From the NCBI RefSeq assembly GCF_025146565.1, contig NZ_CP102258.1:1334001-1398000 (forward strand): a stretch of 64,000 nucleotides of DNA, written 5' to 3'. A program made the translations under genes and the position numbers. This DNA comes from Bacteroides eggerthii (lineage in GTDB: Bacteria > Bacteroidota > Bacteroidia > Bacteroidales > Bacteroidaceae). Below the pieces are notes generated by a model. It had not been told where the DNA came from and searched no databases. It saw only the letters and a list, made by a program, of their open reading frames with translations. Position 1 is the stretch's first letter. Each line of letters opens with the position of its first letter. Shown in pieces: positions 1 through 7,813 of this stretch.

Positions 1-937
1 AGAACTGATAACCCGTTACGGCGCTTAGCGTAAAGTGCTGTGCCTGATATTCAAGGTTCAGGCCTGCGTTCATCAGGTTGCGGTAGTAGTCGCTTTCGCG
101 GTTGTTGGAGATTGTGCCGACGTAGGGCTTCATCTCTTCGCTTTGGGCGGCGGGGTTTACGCTGCCTGTGTAGTAGTACGGATAGCCGCCCTGGTCGCTA
201 TATTCATAGCTCACGTTCAAGTCAGCTTTCCAGTTGTCGGAGGGCAGGTAGATACCGCGGAAGCGTCCGCCGGCGGACTGTCCTTTATCTATCTTCTTGT
301 TGTTCAGGGCGGCATTGCGGAAGAAACCGCCTTCGTAGTCATAGAAGCCGCCGGTGGAGAAGGCGAAACGCTCGGATACCCGGTGGTAATGGGTCAGCGA
401 GGTATTGTAGGCATTGTGCGTGCCTGCACCCATGCGGAAGTCTGTCCCTTGATAGGAGAAAGGCGATTTGGTGTGGATCTTAATCAGTCCCCCCATTGCA
501 TTGCGCCCGTACAGTGTTCCTTGCGGGCCGCGCAGCACGTCAATGCGTTCGATGTCGGAGTAGTCGAAGTCGAAAGCGGACTTGTCGATGTAGGGGATAT
601 TGTCCACATACAGGCCGATGGAGGGTGTGTTGATGCGTGAGCCGATGCCGCGGATATAGACGGCGGAGGTCAGGCGTGAACCGTAGTCGGGGATGAACAT
701 GTTGGGTACAAGTCCCGTCAGGTTCTTGATGGAGTTGACTTGGGCTGCCTGCATATCCTGTTGTGAGAGCAGGGTGACGGCTGTGGGCTGCTCGCGAAGT
801 TTCCGGTTCTCTTTGGGTGCTGCAATGACGAGTATCTCTTCTACGTCTACTACTTTCAAGGTGTCCAGCTCTTCCGCAAGCATGTTGCCGGAAGTGAGGA
901 GCATCAAAATCAGGGTGATAATCTTATATTGTTTCAT
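1..937 (-). CDS. TonB-dependent outer-membrane receptor, N-terminal part (runs off the left edge)
   Basis: Reading the minus strand from the ATG at 935-937 gives an uninterrupted frame of about 312 codons to the window edge. It begins with a signal peptide (MKQYKIITLILMLLTSG), then almost at once a TonB-box-like stretch and a plug domain: VEEILVIAAPKE near residue 35, YIRGIGSR near 95, LRGPQGTLYGRNAMGG near 140. The start of the beta-barrel follows. The plug motifs are those of siderophore/vitamin-type receptors; there is no carboxypeptidase-like N-terminal extension as in SusC proteins. It would import a scarce ligand across the outer membrane with TonB energy. The ligand cannot be told from this part. 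A LuxR-type regulator on the same strand lies 111 bp upstream and may control it (inference). Confidence 0.9.
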   Translation of the reverse strand, partial: MKQYKIITLILMLLTSGNMLAEELDTLKVVDVEEILVIAAPKENRKLREQPTAVTLLSQQDMQAAQVNSIKNLTGLVPNMFIPDYGSRLTSAVYIRGIGSRINTPSIGLYVDNIPYIDKSAFDFDYSDIERIDVLRGPQGTLYGRNAMGGLIKIHTKSPFSYQGTDFRMGAGTHNAYNTSLTHYHRVSERFAFSTGGFYDYEGGFFRNAALNNKKIDKGQSAGGRFRGIYLPSDNWKADLNVSYEYSDQGGYPYYYTGSVNPAAQSEEMKPYVGTISNNRESDYYRNLMNAGLNLEYQAQHFTLSAVTGYQF

Positions 938-1048
938 AACTGGTTTTATTTCGGTTGCAAAGTAACGCGAAATCTCCAGTATGTGCAATCCTAATTTATG
1001 AGGATTATGGTTAGTTTTCGCTGATCATTTCATCACTGTCCACCGGCT

Positions 1049-1627
1049 TCATATTCTGTCCGCGTCGACATATCCATGCATCACAGCATAGATGGTCAGT
1101 CCCGATACAGACTTGATGCCCAGTTTCTCCACGATATTCTTGCGGTGGGTGATGACGGTGGTCAGACTGATGTTCAGTTTGTCGGCAATCTCTTTGTTGA
1201 TGAGCCCTTTGGTAATGAGCGCCAGCACTTCTATTTCGCGGGCGGAGAGGTCGTGGTTATCGGGGGTGTTGGCGGCGACATGCCCTTGCTGATGTCCGTA
1301 GCGGTGCAGCCGTAGAATATCTTTGATGAGGCTTTTCTCGTCCTGGTAGATGTTCAGGGTAGGTACTCCCGACAGCTGTGGCTGGTTGTCGCCGCCTGCC
1401 AATACGATGGTTTTGGGTTTGCGGGGCAGGAAGAACGCGGTATGTTCGAAATATATCTGGGAAGCGATGAAGTAATGGGCATACATATCGGGTGTGTCGT
1501 CCATAAGTTCGGCAAAGGAATGGAACACACGTATGGTAGCCATCGGGATGATCTCTTCCAGAAGGTTCTGCAGCCCCAAAGAGGTAAGTGTGTTGGGAGC
1601 GACGATTGCTATTTCAGGGGTTGTCAT
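1049..1627 (-). CDS. LuxR-family transcriptional regulator with a degenerate receiver-like N-terminus
   Basis: 192 aa. The C-terminal 65 residues are a typical LuxR/NarL helix-turn-helix (LSAREIEVLALITKGLINKEIA, then ISLTTVITHRKNIVEKLGIKS), so it binds DNA. The N-terminal half has the size and start of a response-regulator receiver (EIAIVAPNTLTSLGLQNLL), but the acidic pair that normally follows the first strand is replaced by Ala-Pro, and I see no clear phospho-acceptor Asp. It is therefore probably not controlled by ordinary phosphotransfer. It lies upstream of, and in the same direction as, the TonB receptor at 1-937, and divergent from the dehydrogenase operon at 1771. Either could be its target; this is inference. 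Confidence 0.85.
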   Translation of the reverse strand: MTTPEIAIVAPNTLTSLGLQNLLEEIIPMATIRVFHSFAELMDDTPDMYAHYFIASQIYFEHTAFFLPRKPKTIVLAGGDNQPQLSGVPTLNIYQDEKSLIKDILRLHRYGHQQGHVAANTPDNHDLSAREIEVLALITKGLINKEIADKLNISLTTVITHRKNIVEKLGIKSVSGLTIYAVMHGYVDADRI

Positions 1628-1639
1628 AAGGATACAGGG

Positions 1640-1668
1640 TTTGCCCGCAAAAGTACGGATTATTTTTG
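1640..1668 (+). promoter_or_regulatory. candidate promoters in the LuxR regulator / lpdA divergent gap
   Basis: On the plus strand TATTTTTG (1661-1668) matches the Bacteroides -7 box TAnnTTTG, with TTTG at 1640-1643 only 17 nt upstream (19-21 is usual). On the minus strand TACTTTTG (complement of 1648-1655) is a -7 box about 20 nt in front of the regulator start, with no good -33. The two overlap, so the divergent transcripts may compete. Confidence 0.35.
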
Positions 1669-1770
1669 TATCCTCCTTGCAATACTAAGGAAATGAATTT
1701 TGCCGAAACGAAGAACTCTGTCGCTATATTATTTGTTAGTAGTTGATAACTAACTTAAAACCTTAACGTT

Positions 1771-3120
1771 ATGAGATATGATATAGCTATTATCGGCGGC
1801 GGGCCTGCCGGATATACGGCTGCCGAGAGAGCAGCTGCCGGCGGTCTGAAAACCGTCTTGTTTGAAAAGAAAGCCATAGGCGGCGTATGCCTGAACGAGG
1901 GATGTATTCCCACAAAAACACTGTTGTATTCTGCCAAGCTGTGGGATACGATGAAAGGTGCTGCCAAGTACGGCATTACCGTTCCCGATGCGCCCGCTTT
2001 CGATATGGGAAAGATTATCGACCGTAAAGATAAAGTTGTGAAGAAGCTGACGGGCGGCGTGAAGATGACGGTCGGTTCGTATGGAGTCGCCATTGTGGAA
2101 AAAGAAGCTGTGATAGCGGGTGAGGAGAATGGAATGTTCCGCATCGTGGCGGGTGGCGAAACCTATGAAGCCACTTACCTGCTGGTGTGTACCGGTTCCG
2201 ATACGGTTATTCCGCCTATACCGGGATTGTCCGATACGGATTACTGGACTTCCAAAGAAGCGCTCGAAAGTAAGGAACTTCCCCGGTCGCTGGTTATCAT
2301 CGGCGGCGGTGTCATCGGCATGGAGTTTGCCTCCTTCTTCAATAGTATGGGGGTGAAGGTGAGCGTGGTTGAAATGATGCCCGAAATATTAGGGGCAATG
2401 GACAAGGAGACCGCTGGCATGCTGCGTTCGGAGTATTTGAAGCGTGGCGTCAACTTCTATTTGGGCACGAAAGTGACGGCTGTGTCCCATGAAGGGGTGA
2501 CCGTTGAAAAAGACGGCAAGGCTTCGCTGATAGAGGCCGGGAAAATTTTGGTAAGCGTAGGGCGCAAGGCAAACCTCGGCCAAGCAGGGCTGGATAAGCT
2601 GAATGTCGAACTGTTGCGTAACGGTGTGAAAGTGGATGAGCACATGCAGACCTCCCATCCTCGTGTTTATGCCTGTGGCGACATAACAGGCCGTTCCATG
2701 CTGGCGCATACGGCAATTCGTGAGAGTGAGGTGGCGGTTAATCACATTCTGGGAGTGGAGGATGCGATGAACTACGACTGCATACCGGGTGTGGTCTATA
2801 CCAATCCGGAAGTTGCCGGGGTGGGAAAGACCGAAGAGGAACTGAAAGCACTCGGTACCGGTTATCACATACAGAAGCTGCCTATGGCGTATTCCGGTCG
2901 TTTTGTTGCCGAGAACGAGCTGGGCAATGGATTGTGCAAACTGGTGCTGGATGACGGCGACCGTATCATCGGCTGCCATTTGTTGGGCAATCCGTCATCG
3001 GAAATTATTGTGGCGGCGGGCATTGCCGTTCAGCATGGATATACGGTGGAGGAGTTCCAGAAGAGCGTATTCCCGCATCCCACGGTGGGAGAGATCTTTC
3101 ACGAAACACTTTTTGCGTGA
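1771..3120 (+). CDS. lpdA: dihydrolipoamide dehydrogenase (E3)
   Basis: 449 aa, normal length for the family. It reoxidises the dihydrolipoyl group of the E2 subunit and passes electrons through FAD to NAD+. FAD-binding GGGPAG is at residues 9-14, and the redox-active disulfide C40/C45 lies in GGVCLNEGCIPTK. A second nucleotide-binding GGGVIGMEFAS occurs near 177, and the C-terminal catalytic His436-Glu441 pair is in FPHPTVGEIFHE. It is the first gene of a tightly packed run (E3, lipoate ligase, E2, E1), so it most likely serves that complex, although E3 subunits can be shared between complexes. The next gene begins within its stop codon. Confidence 0.95.
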   Translation: MRYDIAIIGGGPAGYTAAERAAAGGLKTVLFEKKAIGGVCLNEGCIPTKTLLYSAKLWDTMKGAAKYGITVPDAPAFDMGKIIDRKDKVVKKLTGGVKMTVGSYGVAIVEKEAVIAGEENGMFRIVAGGETYEATYLLVCTGSDTVIPPIPGLSDTDYWTSKEALESKELPRSLVIIGGGVIGMEFASFFNSMGVKVSVVEMMPEILGAMDKETAGMLRSEYLKRGVNFYLGTKVTAVSHEGVTVEKDGKASLIEAGKILVSVGRKANLGQAGLDKLNVELLRNGVKVDEHMQTSHPRVYACGDITGRSMLAHTAIRESEVAVNHILGVEDAMNYDCIPGVVYTNPEVAGVGKTEEELKALGTGYHIQKLPMAYSGRFVAENELGNGLCKLVLDDGDRIIGCHLLGNPSSEIIVAAGIAVQHGYTVEEFQKSVFPHPTVGEIFHETLFA

Positions 3121-3869
3121 TGTTCTGTATCGATAACCGCTGTACGGATGTGTATTTCAATCTGGCGGCAGAAGAATATCTCCTGAAGAAAAAGAAGGAC
3201 AACTTCTTTATGATGTGGCAGTCCGTCCCTTCTGTGGTGATAGGAAAGCATCAGAGTGTGCGGAAGGAAGTGGATGAGAAGTATATACACGAGAATAATA
3301 TCCTGTTGGCACGCCGCTTTTCCGGTGGCGGGGCGGTTTACCATGACGAGGGCAACCTCAATCTGAGCTTTATGGAAACGGTGGAGCGTCCCGACTTCGA
3401 ATACTACTTGCAGCAGACGGTGGACTTTCTCGAAAGCCTCGGCATAGTGGCGTACACCGACAAGCGGATGGGCATTTATGTAGACGATCGGAAAGTGTCG
3501 GGCAGTGCGCAGTGCATCCATAAGAACAGGGTGATGTATCATTGTACCCTGCTGTATTCCGCCAATCTGCAAGCGCTGGATGCCGCATTGTGCGGAAGGA
3601 GCGACGGAGAGGACCTGCTGCCCAGTTCGCGTGTGTTGCGGGCCGTTCCTTCGGTACGCAGTGCGGTGGCGAATATCAGTGAGTATCTGCTGCCTGCCGT
3701 ACCTCTGAAGCGCTTTGCCCGTTTGCTGTTCCACTTCTTCTTTGAGGGAGGAGATAACCGCGTCTATCGTTTTACTCCTGAGGACTTGGCGGCGATCGGG
3801 CAATTAAAAGCAGAAAAGTATGCTTGTGGAGAGTGGATATACGATAGGGTGGCATTAGCTCCGGCGTAG
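3120..3869 (+). CDS. lplA: lipoate-protein ligase A family protein
   Basis: About 249 aa from the ATG at 3120, which overlaps the lpdA stop (TGATG); a GTG three bases earlier is also possible. The lipoate-ligase signature is clear: MMWQSVPSVVIGKHQS near residue 30 and RRFSGGGAVYHDEGNLNLSF near 65, followed by GIYVDDRKVSGSAQ with the conserved Lys. It attaches lipoate to a Lys of lipoyl domains using ATP. It is shorter than the E. coli LplA (about 338 aa), so part of the C-terminal accessory domain is lacking or reduced. Its place between the E3 and E2 genes says that the E2 encoded at 3933 is the intended substrate. Confidence 0.93.
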   Translation: MFCIDNRCTDVYFNLAAEEYLLKKKKDNFFMMWQSVPSVVIGKHQSVRKEVDEKYIHENNILLARRFSGGGAVYHDEGNLNLSFMETVERPDFEYYLQQTVDFLESLGIVAYTDKRMGIYVDDRKVSGSAQCIHKNRVMYHCTLLYSANLQALDAALCGRSDGEDLLPSSRVLRAVPSVRSAVANISEYLLPAVPLKRFARLLFHFFFEGGDNRVYRFTPEDLAAIGQLKAEKYACGEWIYDRVALAPA

Positions 3870-3932
3870 GGAAAACCTTACTTCCGGATGATTTGTTTAT
3901 TATCAAGAACTAATAACTTAAAACTTAACTAT

Positions 3933-5234
3933 ATGTCGGGATTTGAAATAAAGATGCCCAAGCTGGGCGAAAGTATAACCGAAGGAACCATTGTTTCCTG
4001 GTCGGTACAAGTGGGCGATGTTATCCGGGAAGATGACGTGCTGTTCGAAGTGAATACTGCTAAAGTCAGTGCGGAGATACCTTCGCCGGTGGCAGGCAGG
4101 ATAGTGGAGATACTATTTAAGGAAGGTGATACCGTTGCGGTGGGTACGGTGGTGGCTGTGGTGGATATGGGCGGAGATGATGAGCCTTCCGAGCCTTCTG
4201 CCGGTACGAAAGAAAGCGTAAAGGCTCCGGTTGCGGATAATACGGGAGCAGGGACTTCCCCGGTTCCGGTGCAGGAACTTCCCAAAGCGCAGGCAGCCGG
4301 TTCGGAGAATGAACGCTGGTATTCTCCGGTGGTTCTCCAATTGGCCCGCGAAGCCCGGATATTGCAGGAGGAGTTGGATAGGATACCGGGTACAGGCTAT
4401 CAGGGACGTTTGAGTAAAAAGGACATCAAGCAATACATCATACAGAAGCAGAATGGTGCGGCGGGCGTTGCTGCCGCGAAGCCGGCTGTGGCGGCAGTGC
4501 CTCAATCTTCACCTGTAACGGCTACCTCTGTTGCAGAGGGTATCGAGGTGAAGGAGATGGATCGTGTCCGTCGGATGATTGCCGACCACATGGTGATGTC
4601 CAAACACACTTCGCCGCATGTCACTACCCTGGTGGAAGTGGATATGACGAAATTGGTGAAGTGGCGCGAAAAAAACAAGGAGGCTTTCTTTAAACGTGAA
4701 GGGGTGAAGCTGACCTATATGCCTGCCATTACCGAAGCGACTGCCAAAGCGCTGGTTGCCTATCCGCAGGTGAACGTCTCCGTAGAAGGTTACAATATCC
4801 TGTTCAAGAAACATATCAATGTGGGAATAGCCGTATCGCAAAACGACGGCAACCTGATTGTTCCCGTTGTGCATGATGCCGACAGGCTGAACCTGAGCGG
4901 GCTTGCCATTGCGATAGACGGCTTGGCTGCCAAGGCGCGCATCAACAAGCTGATGCCGGACGACATAGCGGGCGGCACGTTTACGATTACCAATTTCGGC
5001 ACGTTCAAGTCGCTGTTCGGTACGCCTATCATCAATCAGCCGCAAGTAGCCATATTGGGAGTGGGGGTGATAGAGAAGAAGCCAGCCGTTATGGAGACGC
5101 CCGAAGGGGATGTGATAGCTATCCGACATAAGATGTATCTCTCCTTGTCCTACGACCACCGCGTGGTGGACGGGTCGCTGGGCGGCAATTTCCTCTATTT
5201 CATCAAGAACTATCTGGAGAACTGGAATGAGTAA
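3933..5234 (+). CDS. 2-oxoacid dehydrogenase E2, dihydrolipoamide acyltransferase
   Basis: 433 aa from ATG 3933 (MSGFEIKMPKLGES); the frame is open upstream to 3888 but the family begins here. Domains: one lipoyl domain (about 1-78, acceptor Lys44 in EVNTAKVSAEI), a Pro/Ala-rich linker, an E1/E3-binding domain (about 127-167, YSPVVLQLAREARI), a second linker, and the acyltransferase domain (about 200-433) with the catalytic motif SYDHRVVDGSLGG near the C-terminus. It carries the acyl group between E1 and CoA and forms the core of the complex. Together with the fused E1 the likely substrates are branched-chain 2-oxoacids, but pyruvate or 2-oxoglutarate cannot be excluded from sequence reading alone. 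Confidence 0.93.
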   Translation: MSGFEIKMPKLGESITEGTIVSWSVQVGDVIREDDVLFEVNTAKVSAEIPSPVAGRIVEILFKEGDTVAVGTVVAVVDMGGDDEPSEPSAGTKESVKAPVADNTGAGTSPVPVQELPKAQAAGSENERWYSPVVLQLAREARILQEELDRIPGTGYQGRLSKKDIKQYIIQKQNGAAGVAAAKPAVAAVPQSSPVTATSVAEGIEVKEMDRVRRMIADHMVMSKHTSPHVTTLVEVDMTKLVKWREKNKEAFFKREGVKLTYMPAITEATAKALVAYPQVNVSVEGYNILFKKHINVGIAVSQNDGNLIVPVVHDADRLNLSGLAIAIDGLAAKARINKLMPDDIAGGTFTITNFGTFKSLFGTPIINQPQVAILGVGVIEKKPAVMETPEGDVIAIRHKMYLSLSYDHRVVDGSLGGNFLYFIKNYLENWNE

Positions 5235-5243
5235 AAACAAAAA

Positions 5244-7289
5244 ATGAGTATTATGAAGAAGTATGATATAAAAACCACCGATACGGAAACGTTGAAGAAG
5301 TGGTACTATTTAATGACTCTGGGGCGTGCGCTTGATGAAAAAGCGCCTGCCTATCTGTTGCAGTCATTAGGTTGGTCGTACCATGCGCCTTATGCCGGAC
5401 ACGACGGCATACAGCTGGCAATGGGACAAGTGTTTACCCAAGGGGAAGATTTTCTCTTCCCTTATTACCGGGATATGCTGACGGTGCTTTCGGCGGGAAT
5501 GACTCCCGAAGAACTGATATTGAACGGCATCTCGAAGGCTACGGATCCGGGAAGCGGCGGACGCCACATGTCCAACCACTTTGCCAAACCGGAGTGGCAT
5601 ATCGAGAATGTATCCTCGGCAACAGGTACGCATGACCTGCATGCTGCCGGTGTGGCGCGTGCCATGGTGTATTACGGGCATAAAGGGGTGGTTATCACCT
5701 CGCATGGAGAGTCGGCTTCGTCCGAGGGTTTTGTATATGAGGCTGTCAATGGTGCGAGCTTGGAGCGTTTGCCGGTCATTTTTGTCTGGCAGGACAACGG
5801 GTATGGCATTTCCGTTCCGAAGAAGGACCAGACCGCGGCGCGTAAGGTTGCCGATAATTTTTCCGGTTTCAAGAACCTGAAAATCATCCATTGCAACGGT
5901 AAGGACGTTTTCGATTCGATGAATGCGATGACTGAGGCGCGGGAGTATGCATTGCTCAACCGCAATCCGGTGATTGTGCATGCCAACTGTGTGCGCATCG
6001 GTTCGCACTCCAATTCGGATAAACACACCCTCTATCGCGATGAAGGGGAGCTGGCGTATGTCAAGGCTGCCGACCCTTTGATGAAGTTCCGCCGGATGCT
6101 GTTGCGCTACAAACGTTTCACAGAAGAAGAGCTGAAAGCGGTTGAGGAAAAAGCGAAGAAAGACTTGTCCGCAGCCAATCGTAAGGCGCTGGCAGCTCCC
6201 GATCCTGATCCGGAGGCCATATTCAATTATGTATTGCCCGAACCTTATGAACCTGAAAAGTATAAGGACGGCGTGCATCACGAGACGGAAGGAGAGAAAG
6301 TGTTTCTGGTGAATTCTATCAATGAAACCTTGAAAGCGGAATTCCGGCGTAATCCCGATACGTTTATTTGGGGGCAGGATGTTGCCAATAAGGACAAGGG
6401 CGGCGTTTTCAATGTCACTAAGGGCATGCAGCAGGAGTTTGGAGAGGCGCGTGTGTTCAGTGCTCCCATTGCCGAAGACTATATTGTGGGTACGGCAAAC
6501 GGTATGAGCCGTTTCGACCCCAAAATACGTGTCGTGATAGAAGGTGCGGAGTTTGCCGATTACTTCTGGCCGGCTGTGGAGCAGTATGTGGAGTGCACGC
6601 ACGAATACTGGCGCAGCAATGGTAAGTTTGTCCCCAACGTGACGTTGCGTCTGGCTTCGGGCGGTTACATCGGCGGAGGATTGTACCACTCGCAGAATAT
6701 TGAGGGAGCGCTGGCCACCCTGCCCGGTGCGCGGATCGTGTATCCCTCCTTTGCGGATGATGCTGCCGGACTGCTTCGTACGAGCATGCGCTCGCGGGGA
6801 TTCACTTTGTTTCTGGAACCGAAAGCATTGTATAATTCGGTGGAGGCGGCAACGGTGGTACCCGATGACTTTGAGGTTCCATTCGGCAAGGCGCGTATCC
6901 GCAGGGAAGGTTCCGATTTGAGTATAATCACTTACGGAAACACAACGCACCTCTGTCTGAATGTGGCGGAACGCCTCGAAAAGGAGGGTGGATGGAAAGT
7001 AGAGGTCATTGATATACGTTCTTTGATCCCGCTGGACAGGGAGACTATTTACGGGTCTGTGAAGAAGACGGGGAAAGCATTGGTCGTACACGAGGATAAG
7101 GTGTTCGGCGGGTTCGGCGGGGAGATTGCCGCAGGCATCGGCTCGGACATGTTCCGCTATCTGGATGCTCCGGTGCAGCGGGTAGGGGCGACCTTTACTC
7201 CTGTGGGCTTTAATCCCATATTGGAACGTGCTGTCCTGCCGGATGCAGACCGGATTTATGAAGCGGCTAAGAAGCTGTTGGAATTTTAA
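5244..7289 (+). CDS. 2-oxoacid dehydrogenase E1, fused alpha and beta subunits (thiamine-dependent)
   Basis: 681 aa; the start may be 5244 or the in-frame ATG at 5253. Residues 1 to about 330 are an E1-alpha domain with the thiamine-diphosphate region SHGESASSEGFVYEAVNG followed by WQDNGYGISVP. Residues about 345-681 are an E1-beta domain (NSINETLKAEF, VGTANGMSR, FADYFWPAVEQY, VHEDKVFGGFGGEIAAG). In many bacteria these are two polypeptides; the fusion is known for branched-chain-type complexes in several phyla. It decarboxylates the 2-oxoacid and transfers the acyl group to the lipoyl arm of E2. The gap to the E2 gene is 9 bp, so they are cotranscribed. Bacteroides usually rely on ferredoxin-linked oxidoreductases for pyruvate, so branched-chain 2-oxoacids are my preferred substrate (inference). 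Confidence 0.93.
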   Translation: MSIMKKYDIKTTDTETLKKWYYLMTLGRALDEKAPAYLLQSLGWSYHAPYAGHDGIQLAMGQVFTQGEDFLFPYYRDMLTVLSAGMTPEELILNGISKATDPGSGGRHMSNHFAKPEWHIENVSSATGTHDLHAAGVARAMVYYGHKGVVITSHGESASSEGFVYEAVNGASLERLPVIFVWQDNGYGISVPKKDQTAARKVADNFSGFKNLKIIHCNGKDVFDSMNAMTEAREYALLNRNPVIVHANCVRIGSHSNSDKHTLYRDEGELAYVKAADPLMKFRRMLLRYKRFTEEELKAVEEKAKKDLSAANRKALAAPDPDPEAIFNYVLPEPYEPEKYKDGVHHETEGEKVFLVNSINETLKAEFRRNPDTFIWGQDVANKDKGGVFNVTKGMQQEFGEARVFSAPIAEDYIVGTANGMSRFDPKIRVVIEGAEFADYFWPAVEQYVECTHEYWRSNGKFVPNVTLRLASGGYIGGGLYHSQNIEGALATLPGARIVYPSFADDAAGLLRTSMRSRGFTLFLEPKALYNSVEAATVVPDDFEVPFGKARIRREGSDLSIITYGNTTHLCLNVAERLEKEGGWKVEVIDIRSLIPLDRETIYGSVKKTGKALVVHEDKVFGGFGGEIAAGIGSDMFRYLDAPVQRVGATFTPVGFNPILERAVLPDADRIYEAAKKLLEF

Positions 7290-7306
7290 TTAAAGATGAA
7301 CGGTTT

Positions 7307-7813
7307 ATGAAAAAAATAGGATTGTTTTATGCTGCCAATGCTGTGAAAACCTCACAAGTGGCAAAGAAGATTCGTAAAGTCCTGGGTGCGGAGAATGTGG
7401 ACATTATCCCTGCCGAACAGGCATGGGGTAATGATTTTGAGGCTTATGATAATTTGATTATCGGGGTGTCTACCTGGTTTGACGGGGAACTGCCCACTTA
7501 CTGGGACGAACTGATCCCTGAGTTGGAGACGTTGGACTTGAAAGGGAAGCGCGTCGCTCTTTTCGGCTTGGGTGACCAAGTGAATTATCCCGATAATTTT
7601 GCCGATGGGCTGGGGCTTCTGGGCGATGCTTTTGAAAAGGCGGGAGCTTCTTTAGTGGGATTTACTCCCACTAAAGACTATTCATTCAATCGGTCGAAGG
7701 CTTTGCGCGGCAATGAATGGTGCGGCTTGGTTCTCGACTTTGAGAATCAGTCGGAGATGACCGACGGGCGTATCAAAGCCTGGTGTGACCGGCTGAGGGC
7801 TGAACTCTTATAG
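7307..7813 (+). CDS. flavodoxin-like protein with an altered phosphate-binding loop
   Basis: 168 aa, the length of long-chain flavodoxins, with the right overall pattern: KIGLFYAANAVKTSQVAKKI at the start, GVSTWFDGELPTYWDELIPEL near 60, FGLGDQVNYPDNFADGLGLL near 85. In typical flavodoxins the first loop reads like GSxTGNT and holds the FMN phosphate; here it reads AANAVKT, so FMN binding may be weak or different. It follows the E1 gene by 17 bp and probably belongs to the same transcript. Its 3' end overlaps that of the convergent gene by 6 bp (7808-7813). It may accept electrons at low potential; the partner is unknown. Confidence 0.85.
   Translation: MKKIGLFYAANAVKTSQVAKKIRKVLGAENVDIIPAEQAWGNDFEAYDNLIIGVSTWFDGELPTYWDELIPELETLDLKGKRVALFGLGDQVNYPDNFADGLGLLGDAFEKAGASLVGFTPTKDYSFNRSKALRGNEWCGLVLDFENQSEMTDGRIKAWCDRLRAELL

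Noticed and set aside
5367..7091. 574-codon open frame on the minus strand opposite the E1 gene
   Set aside because: Its translation has no family pattern and is rich in His, Arg and Ile; it mirrors the codon structure of the E1 gene, whose motifs are complete.
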